In this document: positions 23,573-34,813 of the stretch, in pieces
Numbering within the stretch: the stretch's first letter is position 1
How the letters are laid out: the number at the start of each line of letters is the position of its first letter
NCBI GenBank assembly: GCA_963989245.1
Contig: OZ022346.1
Coordinates: 59,450,231 to 59,514,230 of the forward strand
Length of the DNA: 64,000 nt
Direction of reading: 5' to 3'
DNA from: Nansenia antarctica
Taxonomy: Eukaryota; Chordata; Actinopteri; Argentiniformes; Microstomatidae
Position numbers and translations under genes: made by a program
The notes under the pieces: generated by a model
Database searches by the model: none
What the model was told of the DNA's origin: nothing
The model's input: only the letters and a program-made list of their open reading frames with translations

Positions 23573-26500
23573 ATGATACAGAATGTGCCAGCAGACCTGT
23601 GGGCAAAGAACAGTACAGACATTGGATTTGTGAAATCAGCTCGTCCATTGAGAGTTGAACTCATACCGGGTGCAAAACCCCCTTGGAAAAACCAATACCC
23701 ATTGAAACAGGAAGCAATTGATGGAATTGAGCCACAGATCAAAGGATTGTTAGAGGCAGGAGTCTTGAAGATAACTCAATATCCGTTAAGTAACACACCT
23801 CTTCTGCCAGTAACGAAACCTGATGGTTCATATCGTCTGGTACATGACCTACGGGCTGTGAATGAGGTAGTTGTCAGCTATCCAGCTGAAGTTCCTGATC
23901 CTCATGTGCTGTTGACTCAGATTCCATCTACAGCCAAAGTATTTACAGTGATTGATTTATGCGGGGCTTTCTTTTCTATACCTCTTAGTGTAGAAAGTCA
24001 AGGGTTATTTGGGTTTACCTACAAAGGTCAAAATTATCAATATACCAGAATGCCACAAGGGTACAAACACAGTCCTCATGTTTTTAATCAGGTCTTGAAG
24101 GAGGACTTAGACGGGTTAGGGCAGACGATAAGTAGTACTGCCATTCAGTACATGGATGACATACTCCTTTGTGCCCCAGATGAAGAAACATGTCACAGGG
24201 ATTCCGTTAAACTGTTAAAGGTTTTGGCGGAGAAGGGACACAAGGTGTCTAAAAAGAAGCTACAGTATTGCCAGGAAAAGGTAACTTACTTAGGACAATC
24301 TATTACACAGGGACATCGCAGTGTCACTAATGAACACTTGGAAGCTATTCAGAAGGCTCCAAAACCACGAACGGTTAGGGAAATGATGATGTTTTTGGGC
24401 ATTACTGGGTATAGTTCAGCATGGGTGGAGGATTACACTAGACTGGTTGCTCCATTGAGGGGGATGATTAAGGAAACAGGTAGTGATAAACTCCAATGTT
24501 GCATTACTTGGACAAGGGAAGCTGATTTGGCGTTTGAGACAATTAAACACAAATTGCAAGAAGCGCCAGCTTTAGCGCTTCCAGATTATTCCAAAGAATT
24601 TGGATTGTATGTTTCTTCTTCAGCCAAAGGGAAGTATGCCTGCGCTGTTCTTACGCAACCAACAGGCATTGGACCTAGTCCACAGCCCATAGCCTATTAC
24701 TCTGTCGCATATTCAGAGGTAGAAATGGGTTTCGCGCCATGCTACAGAGCAATGGCCGGGGCATATCTTATGTACGAGAAGGCAACAACCTTAACAATGG
24801 GGTACCCAATTACCATTCTCTGCCACCACAGTCTAAGGAATCTTTTGAATCAAGGCAAGTATACTTTGACGATGCCTAGGATTAGGAATTATTACAGGAT
24901 GTTGGAAAGGGAAGATGTAACATTACTAAGATGTAACACACTTAACCCAGCAGAGACCTTGCCAACCCCAGAAGATGGGGAACCACACGATTGTGTGAAG
25001 GAAGCTATGAGGTACTCTAAGCTTAGAGCAGATCTACTAGCTTTGCCTTTAAAGGAAGCTGACGTTGAGTATTGGACTGATGGATCTTGTTACCGGGTAG
25101 GAGAAAGTTTACGTGCTGGGTATGCCATAGTCCGATCCCAAAATTCAGGGTTCATTGTGGAACAAGCCGAGGCTGTTCCTCAGCCTTGTTCAGCTCAGTT
25201 GGCTGAGTTGATTGCCCTCACAGAAGCATGCAACTTGGGAACCGGACGAAGAGTGACAGTGTACACCGACTCTGCCTACGCCCATAATGTGTGTCATCTA
25301 CATGGAGCTGTATGGAAGGGACGGGGTTTTAAGAAAACTGATGGTTCGCCTATTCAACACCACGCCCAAATCATGAAGCTGTTACAAGCCATGATGAAAC
25401 CAAGGGAATTAGCCATAGTGAAGTGTGCCGCACACAGATCTGACTCATCACATGTCACACAAGGTAACAGGGCTGCAGATGATGCAGCCAAAGCCATTAC
25501 AGGAGCAGACAAAGCAGGTAAAGTTCTGCTGGTCACACATGAAGCACAGTTACAGGGCATGGTCACGCTTGAGGATTTGTTGATGTTACAGAGTGGGGCA
25601 AATGCGCTAGACAAAAACCTATGGTTAACAAGGGGGGCTAGTCAGGATGACACAGGTCTATGGAGAAATCATGAGGGACTGGTTGTGGCACCCCCAGATT
25701 TATTAGGCATGCTGATACAGGAAGCCCATGGATTAGCACATGTGGCCAGGGGGGAGGTAAGACGCAAGATCACCAAGGAATATGGTTTTTGGGCTCCATA
25801 TTTATTGGAACAAATAGACCATATCCTTGGTCAATGTGTGGTCTGTTTGAAAAACAATATCAGACCTGGAATACCAGTGGGAACTGGGCATATCCCTACC
25901 CCAAACGGGCCAATGAAACATTTGGTGATTGACTATGTGGACATGATTCGTCCTGTTGCAGGATACAGGTACATGTTAGTTGTAGTGGACAGGTTCAGCA
26001 GATGGGTAGAAGCATGCCCCACTCGAAAAAAGGATGCTCAGTCTGTAGCAAAGTTCCTATGCAGGGAATTCATACCTAGGTTTGGAATTCCAGATAGGAT
26101 AGCGTCAGACAATGGTAAGGAATTTGTGGATAAGACGGTAAAGCTTATACTACAAAAGTTGGGAATCAAGCAGAGATTTGGATGTATTTACTCACCTCAA
26201 AGCCAGGGGATGGTAGAGAGGATGAACGGGGTCCTTAAGAACCGTCTTTCTAAGGTCTGTCAGCATACAGGTCTTAATTGGGTGGAAGGACTCCCTCTTG
26301 CATTGATGGCCTGTCGTTCCAGTGAGATTCGAGGGCTGCACTTGACTCCCCATGAACTGGCTATGGGGAGAATAATGACAGCTCCCTGTGCACGAACCAG
26401 TGGGAAAGGGCCAAGTTTGGCTCTCTTGGAGAGTGACATGAAAGCCTATGTACAGTACATGACTAACCGGCAAAAGAGTATCTCTTCTTATGTGCTCCAC

Positions 26501-27136
26501 AAACAGGAACGTGAAGAGGAGGTGAACGCACAGGAGAGGAAGGACGCGTTGCAACCGGGTGACAAAGTATACGTGAAGGTCTACAGACGGAAGTGGCATG
26601 AGGCTCGACGGGAAGGACCATACGAGGTCGTTCGGTGCACTGGGACTGCCATCCAAATCAAGGGGTCCCCCACCTGGTATCACGTTCATCACTGCATCAA
26701 GGCACCCAATGAGGACGATGAGGGAGAGCCTCAGCAGGATGGTGAGGAGACCCCTGGGGACGAGGAAGTCCACAGCTTGGACATCCAGGCTGACGAAGAT
26801 GTTGGTGAGTATCTGCGCCGTGATGCAGATGATGCCGGGGGCCTCGTCCCAGACCCTGTCCAGCCCAGAGATGAGTGGGCCAATGGAGATCGTGAAGGAT
26901 CCGGTGACTGCGACACCCCTCTTGGGGGTTCTACCAAGCCTGGTGTTGCCCCTGTTGTCACCCCTTCCGACCCTGACAATGCTCCAGACGGAGATGTCAG
27001 CAACCCGGGCGGCTGCCCGGACCAAGGTACCATTGAGAGACACAGACCTGTCAGTGATACACCCCAACCAGACAGATCCCGTGATACACCGAGGCCAATT
27101 AGGAGGAAACTCAAGCCATGCCGTTTCAGAGACTAA
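23573..27136 (+). CDS. pol: retroviral pol: reverse transcriptase, RNase H, integrase
   Basis: An open frame of 1,187 codons. Reverse transcriptase occupies about residues 25-400 with YMDD at 193-196. RNase H is at about 495-650 with WTDGS and YTDSAYA acidic residues. The integrase has a His-His-Cys-Cys zinc finger at about 725-765 (HGLAHV...CVVC), the catalytic core with Asp in VIDYVD (about 786), Asp in SDNGKEF (about 845) and Glu in VERMNG (about 881), and a basic C-terminal domain. The last 180 codons are acidic and Pro-rich and overlap the env frame. In a retrovirus this product copies and integrates the viral genome. The N-terminal protease and gag fusion partner are missing, so the ATG at 23573 is not the natural start. 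Confidence 0.92.
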   Translation: MIQNVPADLWAKNSTDIGFVKSARPLRVELIPGAKPPWKNQYPLKQEAIDGIEPQIKGLLEAGVLKITQYPLSNTPLLPVTKPDGSYRLVHDLRAVNEVVVSYPAEVPDPHVLLTQIPSTAKVFTVIDLCGAFFSIPLSVESQGLFGFTYKGQNYQYTRMPQGYKHSPHVFNQVLKEDLDGLGQTISSTAIQYMDDILLCAPDEETCHRDSVKLLKVLAEKGHKVSKKKLQYCQEKVTYLGQSITQGHRSVTNEHLEAIQKAPKPRTVREMMMFLGITGYSSAWVEDYTRLVAPLRGMIKETGSDKLQCCITWTREADLAFETIKHKLQEAPALALPDYSKEFGLYVSSSAKGKYACAVLTQPTGIGPSPQPIAYYSVAYSEVEMGFAPCYRAMAGAYLMYEKATTLTMGYPITILCHHSLRNLLNQGKYTLTMPRIRNYYRMLEREDVTLLRCNTLNPAETLPTPEDGEPHDCVKEAMRYSKLRADLLALPLKEADVEYWTDGSCYRVGESLRAGYAIVRSQNSGFIVEQAEAVPQPCSAQLAELIALTEACNLGTGRRVTVYTDSAYAHNVCHLHGAVWKGRGFKKTDGSPIQHHAQIMKLLQAMMKPRELAIVKCAAHRSDSSHVTQGNRAADDAAKAITGADKAGKVLLVTHEAQLQGMVTLEDLLMLQSGANALDKNLWLTRGASQDDTGLWRNHEGLVVAPPDLLGMLIQEAHGLAHVARGEVRRKITKEYGFWAPYLLEQIDHILGQCVVCLKNNIRPGIPVGTGHIPTPNGPMKHLVIDYVDMIRPVAGYRYMLVVVDRFSRWVEACPTRKKDAQSVAKFLCREFIPRFGIPDRIASDNGKEFVDKTVKLILQKLGIKQRFGCIYSPQSQGMVERMNGVLKNRLSKVCQHTGLNWVEGLPLALMACRSSEIRGLHLTPHELAMGRIMTAPCARTSGKGPSLALLESDMKAYVQYMTNRQKSISSYVLHKQEREEEVNAQERKDALQPGDKVYVKVYRRKWHEARREGPYEVVRCTGTAIQIKGSPTWYHVHHCIKAPNEDDEGEPQQDGEETPGDEEVHSLDIQADEDVGEYLRRDADDAGGLVPDPVQPRDEWANGDREGSGDCDTPLGGSTKPGVAPVVTPSDPDNAPDGDVSNPGGCPDQGTIERHRPVSDTPQPDRSRDTPRPIRRKLKPCRFRD

Positions 27137-29138
27137 TATACCCCTTAGTGTTCCTACCCCATTGACTTCTTTGGACAATGTTACACTTCACTCACACACT
27201 GTTATGCCTGGACGTCAGAGAAGAATGATCACAGCAGGTAGAGCTTTTGTTTGCCCACATTCACGTTGTACTGTTGATGATTGTTTGATCTATACCGCCG
27301 AAGCGGACGAGTGGTATTTACTGGATGCTAAATATGTTACACTTAATCAACACTCAAGCAACACGCAAGAAACTCGTGTGACATTAACTAATGTTGACAA
27401 GGTGTTGAACTCGTATTGGTGTGCTAGACGTAATATCGGTGAACAGGTGTCTAGTAAATCCAACAATTTCAAGGACAAAGTTTGTAGGAACACTCCTGAC
27501 TTTCCACACTACTATTCGTTGGACTGTGAGAAATTTGTGCATGAATATGTTCACGTTGAGTTACCAGGAAAGGTTGAAAATGTTGCTGTGAAGGCTTCTA
27601 CGAAGGCGATTGTAGTCGCTACTGACGATTATTTGTTGTATGATTCTAATCACCTGGGGACACGGTCCCACCCTAATTCTGCCACTAGTATCATGAAAGA
27701 TTTTGCTTCAAAAATGAATTATTCTGATTGCTGGATTTGTCAACAGGTCCCTGTAAGTACATCTGCTCCTATGTTTTTCCCCATACCGTTAACTAAAGCA
27801 GAATGGTTTCATTATAATTGGCAGGGTTTAGCCCAATTTGTTTTACAGGGCAAGAACCAGAGCTCTTCTTGTCAGCCCAGCACGATTCTGGTTCCTTTAA
27901 ATTCTTCCTATGCAGGTGTGGATATTGGTGTGTTGGAACGTCTGACAGCAGCAGTTAACGAACACCATAGGCCTAGCGGTGTGGGGAAGGTTATTATTGA
28001 TAGGCTTACACATTTGTCACAACCAACAGGTCCGAAGAAGATATATATTATCCAAGCTATGTTCGTTCAATTGAATGGTACTGCATTGAGTCCTCATCTG
28101 TCATGTTCTGGGAGTGTGACTTCTACACGGTGGAGAGGTTCAGTTGTTATTTCTGGATTGAAATGTAAAGTTGTTGATTGTGCTATGGTGCCTCAAATGA
28201 AATTACATGATACCAATACTACCAGACGGCAGAAAGGCACCACGCAGCTTAAGGTCATGCCTCTCGTAAATATTACAACCTGTATTGACATTCAATCTCG
28301 GCTCAAGGGCAGCGCGATTCGTCAGCTAGGGGCCGCGTCTTGTATAGGTGGTGTCATTTTCTTGTATCCTGGTACGGAGCTTCAACTCCCGGAGGGTGTG
28401 TTTCTTGTGTGTGATAATAATGCATTCTCTAAGCTTCCTGCTTTGAGTGAGGGTCTTTGTTATTTAGCTCATCTGATACCTTTGATTAGGAAAGTTACTC
28501 GGGAGGAGATGTCTGTACTTCACAAACAAGCAACCCATCGTAGTCGTAGGGCGTTATCTACCGCTCAGAAGTTTTTTGGCCTAATATTCCCAAGTTATGG
28601 TGTCTACAACTCTCAGACTGAATTAAGTGCCCTATCATCCGTTCTTGAAAAACACATTAATGCTTCGGATGCTGTAGTATCTGCCCTGGCTACTGAATTG
28701 ACTGAAACTAAGAATGTAGCTCTCCAAAATAGAATGGCTTTGGACATTATTTTGGCCAGTCAGGGTGGTACTTGTGCTTTGATAGGCGGTGAATGCTGCA
28801 GTTATATTTCGGATTCTGGTGACGCTCTGTATGATTTCCATGAATCTAACAAGAAGGGTATAGAGGATTTACGTAAAGAACACGGTTGGAATACATTGGA
28901 TTTCTTTGATTCTGCTTTTTCAGGTATTGGTAATATGATCAGGTCCGTCGCTATTATTCTTGTTGTCATTATCATCTGTATTATGTTACTTGGTATTTTA
29001 ATCAAATGTTTTGGAAAGTGTATTTCTGATGTTCCGGTTAATGCTTTAATGATGGCCGACATAGCTGATGAGCAAAAGCTGGATTCTGTTTTGCTTTCTG
29101 ATTTTGTTTCCTCTTTTGATGATTTGTTTATTAAGTGA
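26598..29138 (+). CDS. env: retroviral envelope glycoprotein frame
   Basis: An open frame of 846 codons, but the first 170 or so overlap pol and are probably not translated as env. A surface-subunit-like part rich in Cys and N-glycosylation sites is followed by a furin-type RSRR site (28539-28550), a short hydrophobic segment after it, a heptad-like helix, a CX6CC motif (28773-28799) as in gamma-type envelopes with a disulfide-linked surface/transmembrane pair, one membrane-spanning helix (about 28943-29010) and a cytoplasmic tail of about 45 residues. I see no clear signal peptide in this frame; a hydrophobic stretch in another frame near 27118 leaves the true start (splice or frame break) unresolved. 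Confidence 0.88.
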   Translation: MRLDGKDHTRSFGALGLPSKSRGPPPGITFITASRHPMRTMRESLSRMVRRPLGTRKSTAWTSRLTKMLVSICAVMQMMPGASSQTLSSPEMSGPMEIVKDPVTATPLLGVLPSLVLPLLSPLPTLTMLQTEMSATRAAARTKVPLRDTDLSVIHPNQTDPVIHRGQLGGNSSHAVSETNIPLSVPTPLTSLDNVTLHSHTVMPGRQRRMITAGRAFVCPHSRCTVDDCLIYTAEADEWYLLDAKYVTLNQHSSNTQETRVTLTNVDKVLNSYWCARRNIGEQVSSKSNNFKDKVCRNTPDFPHYYSLDCEKFVHEYVHVELPGKVENVAVKASTKAIVVATDDYLLYDSNHLGTRSHPNSATSIMKDFASKMNYSDCWICQQVPVSTSAPMFFPIPLTKAEWFHYNWQGLAQFVLQGKNQSSSCQPSTILVPLNSSYAGVDIGVLERLTAAVNEHHRPSGVGKVIIDRLTHLSQPTGPKKIYIIQAMFVQLNGTALSPHLSCSGSVTSTRWRGSVVISGLKCKVVDCAMVPQMKLHDTNTTRRQKGTTQLKVMPLVNITTCIDIQSRLKGSAIRQLGAASCIGGVIFLYPGTELQLPEGVFLVCDNNAFSKLPALSEGLCYLAHLIPLIRKVTREEMSVLHKQATHRSRRALSTAQKFFGLIFPSYGVYNSQTELSALSSVLEKHINASDAVVSALATELTETKNVALQNRMALDIILASQGGTCALIGGECCSYISDSGDALYDFHESNKKGIEDLRKEHGWNTLDFFDSAFSGIGNMIRSVAIILVVIIICIMLLGILIKCFGKCISDVPVNALMMADIADEQKLDSVLLSDFVSSFDDLFIK

Positions 29139-29648
29139 TGTTTTGTGATTGTTTGCTTCGGTTCCTGTTTGTTTCTTTCTATATCATGTGATTGATGTCG
29201 GTTGTGAAGTGATGTAATGGTTACGCGACAATGGAAGCTCCTGACTATGAAAGTGTTATCAATCTGAGACAGCGGTAAAGGCTGTTCTCCAACTGGGGCC
29301 ATGTGCTAGCAACCTCTGACCCTGCCGCTTCGAGGACGAGGGAAACATCGGTCGTTGGAAATTTCTGTATCTCAGTTTTTGTATTATGCATGATGAACTG
29401 AGTGTGGTTTAATTGTGATTGTTATTTACAAGATTCTTTTTATTATTGGTTGTTTTCTATTTTTTGTATGTGTTATCTTTGGTTCATAGTACTGGTCCTG
29501 GGTTGGTCTGTGTGGAGGTTCTACCGAGATGTGTTGATGTGTTGATGTGTTGATGTGTTGATGTTGTTGATGTAGTTGATGGGTTGATGTAGTTTTTCTG
29601 TCTGTCGTTTAGTTTCGGAACACACTCTGGGTGTTCCGAGGGGGGCTG

Positions 29649-30241
29649 TGTCGTGTATTTTCATGCTCTGTAACCATAGCAATGGCCCTCTAATACACAC
29701 AATGGCCTTTTGACATGCATGTGCAGAGGCTGTAATATCATCATGGGAAGATATAATTGCATTAGGGCCCGAGCCAGCAAGACGCCCATAACATAAATTG
29801 CATTAGAATTGTATTAGACCATAGGGTGAATTGCATTAAACCAATGCAGAGTACATTATCTGCCTTCAGGTATGGCAGATAATACACAGCAAAGGAAGAT
29901 AATAAGATAATAACATCCTATTTACAGGACAGAAAATGACCTCACCTACTATGATCTCACTGGCAAAACTTTGTATCTGACCAAATTAAAATGACGTGGA
30001 CTCTGTTTTGATTGGCTCAGCGACAGTGACAAGGGGGGGTATAAAATCCTGTACACAGATGGGCTCTTTCTCTTTTTTTTCTTCATATCCATGTCTTTGA
30101 CTTAATATCCTGTGACCGATTCGGACCACCAGCTCCATTGAGGGGCCATGCTGTGTAACCTGCTTTTTTGAATAAACAGGTCTTAAATTTGCTCAAGAAC
30201 TCTTCTTCATTTTTAGCAGTAACAGATACCAAAATATACGA
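29649..30241 (+). repeat. retroviral 3' LTR
   Basis: It starts TGTCGTG after a G-rich polypurine tract ending at about 29648. It holds ATTGGCTC (an inverted CCAAT box, 30011), TATAAAA (30040-30046), and AATAAA (30171-30176) placed for polyadenylation. The right edge is set by the return of BEL LTR sequence; it does not end in the usual CA, so the exact end is uncertain. Confidence 0.8.
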
Positions 30242-31004
30242 AAGCTACTTAACAGTACACACATACAATCTGAATTATAACACCAACTTAAGACAGTACT
30301 CAAATAACAAACTCTGCAGCGTGAACTGCGCCAAACGAACTTCATTGAAGAGCACGCAATAACGGCGGCCATAGAAAGCACATGTCCAAACTAATTGCAA
30401 GTGCTAGTATAGAGTGCAGAAAACGGCAGTATCCAAATCAACACAACAAATATGTACAACCTAAATACTGGGTGAAACATTGTACTTACAGTAGTTCAGT
30501 GACGCACATTTACACTGTAATGCTGCACAATGTTTCTAACTGATTGGAGTGGTAACACGAGAAACTTGTGTGGTACTTCCAACTTCTTCTCCGATCTGAA
30601 TCAATGCGGCCCAGATTCCCAGAATGCACTGCGCACTTAAGGTGGCAGGTGATATCACGCACCTTAGCTCTTAAGGTGGAAATGATAACCAAATATAACC
30701 TAGAACATTGGAACCTTTCTAACAGCCGCCCCCGAAAGTACGGAGTACATTCGCTCCCAAGAAAGGTGACAAAGTCTCTAATGTCTTACGAGGGGGTGGC
30801 GGTGACGACAGTGCTGTGGTCTTCCTCGTTGGTCGGGACCGATGGCAGGGCGATCAGCCTGGCCACTGGTCTGGTGTATTCACGATCTGAGGTAAGGACC
30901 CGTCGGGCCGCCCCATCAACAGAACATTTGGCGTCACAGGGTCAAGGTCGGTGAGGCTGGACGAGACGTAACCCAGTGGCTTGGAGTTGAGTATCCCCTC
31001 CACC

Positions 31005-34000
31005 TCAAGCAGCACGGTCCTTAGCACTTCCTCGGTGACTGACTGGACTCCCACCGTAGTGTACAAGGCCGCCTTTACAGAACGGATTTCCCTCTCCCAC
31101 ACTCCTCTGAAGTGGGGTGCTGCCGGGGGGTTGAAGTGGAAACTGATCTTCTGCTTGGCAAGCTGCTGTTGTAGATCTGGTGACAGGGCAGCGAACGCCT
31201 CTCGCAGCTCCTTTTCTCAGGCGGGCGGGCGGCAGGTCTGCCATCTTGGGAACGGAAGGTCTGGCCTTCCAGCGTCGGCATTCCGTGCAGGTGTGCTGGT
31301 AACGACGTATCGCTTCACGGCCCCGCAGGATCCAGTATGAGCGTCGTATCTCCGCCAACACCCTCTCGGGCCCAGGATGGTGCAGACGACTGTCGAAGTC
31401 TTGAATGAGGAGTCTGGTAGAGGCGTGGCTAGGATCCAGCACGATAGGATGCACAGCTGACGGCTCGAGGTCTTCAGCATGACGGAGTCTGCCGCCAACA
31501 CGAATGAGCTCCTCCTCTTCATCCATCTCTGGTGACAAGGTGAGCAATCTGCTGTTGGATGCAACAGATTTACCTGCTTTCAGGAGCCGCAGTTCGTCTG
31601 GGAAGCTCTCCCGCTGGGATCGTTTGAGTATGAGGATCTCTGCCTTTCGGTAATCTTCAGCAGTACAGAGGCTGTTCTGATCTGCCGCCCCGTGCAGCTC
31701 CTGCGCTGTAGCTTCTAGCAGCTCCTTCCATGTGTCATACTGCTTCATGTCTGCGTCGGCTGCGCTGACTGTGGTTGAAGTGACGCCACATAAGATAGAA
31801 GACTTTCGCAGCTCGGAGGCGTCTCCATCGTGTTCGATACTGGGCTTGACAGGCCACTCTTCGGGGGGTTGGAGGAGTGGTATGCCTCCCTTGCGCAGAA
31901 GAGGCGTGGCATAGCGCATGACTCCTGCAACCTCTACGCGGGTGGTCTTCTCTTCTAGCAGGGCTACTGCTGCATGGTCTTGCTTCGACCTGGTCACTAC
32001 CTTCTCACTCCTGTATGGAAGAGTGTCTAGCTGCCAGAGTCTTCTAACATGCTTGAACAGTTCTGAATCTTGTGTCGGAACTGATGTCAACAGACACTGC
32101 TGTGGACGTAAAGGCTGCTGGATGAACCGTGCTGTGCCCTGAAGGGTCCAACCCAGTCTGGTACGGACAGCGGCGGGCCCACCTCGAGGACCCAGTCTGA
32201 CTGGTCCGATGGCGGTGATCAGTTCTGGGTGGTCGGAGCCAATAAGCACCAGTGGTCTAACACGCCGAAAGGGCTTGATTGGCAGGCCAGCCAGGTGGGG
32301 GTACCTCTTCTGGAGTCGGTCCATCGGGTAGGACTGGTCTCCCAGACCCAGGCGAGCGGAAGTGAAGGCCCGGGAGACTAGGAAGCTGGTCTTTGGATCA
32401 GAGGCAGGAGAGATGTGGAAGGCTACTGTAGAGCCGCGGAGAGTCTGGACGTCCTGTCTGATGGTCCGCAAGGTCAGGTCCTCACGTGTGCCTTGTAGGC
32501 CGAGCTCTCTGGCAGCCGCTGACAGGAGCATAGTCCTTTCAGACCGGTCGTCCAGGATGGCATAGGTGGTTATAGTGCGATTGCCATGATGGAGGAGCAC
32601 TTTGACGACCTTCAGTAGAACTCTGTTGCCCTCTGGTGGTCGACCGACGTACAGGGTCTCAGTGACAGAGCTCACCTGGCCACTCTCCTCCTTCACCGAT
32701 GGTCTCGGTGATCGCTCGTTGACTTCATGTAGGACGCGGAGATGTTTCCCTTGGCACAGGCTGCAGGGCTTCTTGAGGTCACATTGGGCTGCTTGGTGAG
32801 GCCTTGCACAGCACCAGCACCTCTTGTTGGCCTTTATCCAGTCTGTGAGCTTTTCTTTGGTCAGCTTTGTGACTTCTTCACACTGGCTGAGGAAGTGTTC
32901 CTCATTTTCACAGAAAGGACAGTAGGGCTTGATTCTCCCCTTCTTCCCCTTGGAGTCTCCCGGGGACTCAGGGCCCTTTGATCCGTGGAGGACAGTAGTG
33001 GGCCGCTGTCCATGGCGACCCTCTGACCTGGATGCGTGCTGCTCTTTCACCACTTTGGATGATATCTGTCCGTCGAAGTCCTGGCACCACGATTCATACT
33101 GGAGCCACTGTGCCAGATCGGGCAGGGTGGGAACAGTTCTTGGCTCCCGGAAAGTGCATCGGCGGAAGTCCACCCGTTGCTCTGGGGGTAGTTTGCATAG
33201 CAGTCTTGCCACATGAGACCCACAGCGGAGTTCCACATCCCCGTCAGGGCCCAATGTCTTTAGAAGGCCGACCAGTGACTGGACATGGAGGGCAAACCGC
33301 TCAAAGGCAGCGGTGTCCCCACGGTGAACATCAGGTGAGTCCAGGACACTGGCTATTTTCTTGAGAGCTATTTGGTGGGGCTGGCCAAATTTCTCATTGA
33401 GGGCTGACATGGTGTCCGTGTAGGGCGTGGGGGAGTTGAGGAATGAATCTGCTAGCAACTTTGCCTCCTCAAACTTCAGATGGTCTACGAGGATCTGGTA
33501 CTTGAAAAGTTCGGTCCCATCTATGGGCAGGAGATTTCCCAGAGCTATCTTTAAACGTGCAAACTCACAGGGGTCACGGCTGCTGAAGTTGGGTATGGTT
33601 GGGCGTGGGCCCCTGTAGATCCTTTCAACTGTGGCTGCTGGGTCGTAGCGCGGTAGAACAGGGGTCTGATGGCCCTGTCTCTGCATCCATGAGGCTGGTT
33701 GTGTAGAGACTGGAGGGTGGCCAGGCGGTCGAGGTGTATAAGTTGCTGCATAGGACGGGGCTCTAGGAGGTATATGCTGTGTATATGCAGGCTGGTGGTA
33801 GTTTGGAGGCTGCTGAGGTACATACGCAGCGGCGTAGGGTGTAGCTCGGATGGGTGCAGTCTGGTACGCAGGCTGGTACTGGTACGGGAGCTGCGGCGAC
33901 GTAGCAGCGTGGTACGTAGACCTCGGGGGTGGAGGCTGTACTGGAGGCTGGAATGGTTGTGGAGGCTGCTGAGGTGGATAGCCCGCCGTGTAGGCCTGAT

Positions 34001-34796
34001 AGAGCTCCCTTCTTAGCTGCTGGGGTTGTAGGTGTACCGGTTGACTGCCGGTCTTCACTGGTGCCGCTTGCCGGCGGCTAGCTGACATGGCTTGGCTCTT
34101 CATTAGCTGTAGCTCCACAATCATCGCGTCCAACCGGTCTATCTTCGGTTGAGATGACGGCTCTTCATAGTCCGCTGTATCTGGCCAAGGCGGCGGGGGT
34201 TCGGGCCAGTCTTCTTCATCCTCAATGTGGACAGGATGGGTGTGAGAGTAGCTGACGGAGTGTGGCCTAGCTTGCTGAAGGCGGGTTACTGTGTTGGTTA
34301 GCCTCCTAATCTCGGCCTGAGCTTCACGGAGTGTAGCCACATCAGCATAAATGGCCTGCTGTGACTGCTGTAGCGTGGCGGTTTCTCTCTGTATTTCCCC
34401 GAGTTCGTCTCTCAGGGTGTGTTCGTGGGGTACATGACGGAGTGAAGGTTGTTCTCGAATCTCCTCCCTGGGCTCTCTCTCTGGATACTGTAGGTGGGCT
34501 AGCTGGGGTTCCGGACTGTACTTCAGACGCTCTGGATGGTACAGGTCCGCCTCCTGGAGGACAGCATTCCGCCTGTAGTGATCAGTGTAGGGAGAGGGGG
34601 TGGAGTAGAGGGTGGTCATCCTGGCCGCTCCCTCCTCGTGAGATGTCCACTCTTCTTCGTACCCATGCCTGTCTCGTTGCCTGTTCTGGTCATAGTTGAC
34701 GTGGTAGTCGTCCAAACGGGCTGGTCGGCGTGTCTGACGCTTAGGACGTGTTACGCAGTCTTCAAGCCCCATGTTGTCCAGGGGTAAATAGAGCAT
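31005..34796 (-). pseudogene. BEL/Pao gag-pol frame, lacking reverse transcriptase and part of integrase
   Basis: Start chosen at the ATG at 34796 just past the primer site; the open frame upstream runs into the LTR. In order: a Pro/Gln/Tyr-rich region, a DUF1759-type gag block, Cys/His knuckles (CPFCENEEHFLSQC, CWCCARPHQAAQC), an aspartic protease site written DDRS where the family has DDGS, a short part of the polymerase lead-in, then a direct jump near 31853 to sequence beyond RNase H, and the integrase zinc finger (HHPGP...CTECRRW). Near 31216 a second deletion shifts the frame and removes the start of the integrase core; the rest continues in another frame toward 30854. The frame is open across the first deletion. 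It cannot copy itself. Confidence 0.9.
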
Positions 34797-34813
34797 CCGG
34801 CTCGAAGGACCAA

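Larger units (their letters stand above)
23567..30241 (+). mobile_element. endogenous retrovirus, 5'-truncated (pol-env-3' LTR)
   Basis: A gammaretrovirus/epsilonretrovirus-like provirus lying inside the BEL 3' LTR. It starts directly with reverse transcriptase coding sequence; 5' LTR, primer site, gag and protease are absent. It ends with one LTR (about 29649-30241). AAGCT is found on both outer sides (23562-23566 and 30242-30246), and host LTR sequence resumes without loss, so the truncated form is cleanly bounded. Pol and env frames have no stops, which fits a young insertion. Confidence 0.88.

Noticed and set aside
26192..27178. 328-codon minus-strand frame
   Set aside because: Antisense shadow of the pol/env overlap; no domain and no promoter.
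26598..29138. Calling the env a known domesticated fish env gene
   Set aside because: It sits in a young provirus with pol and LTR; nothing in the sequence shows domestication.
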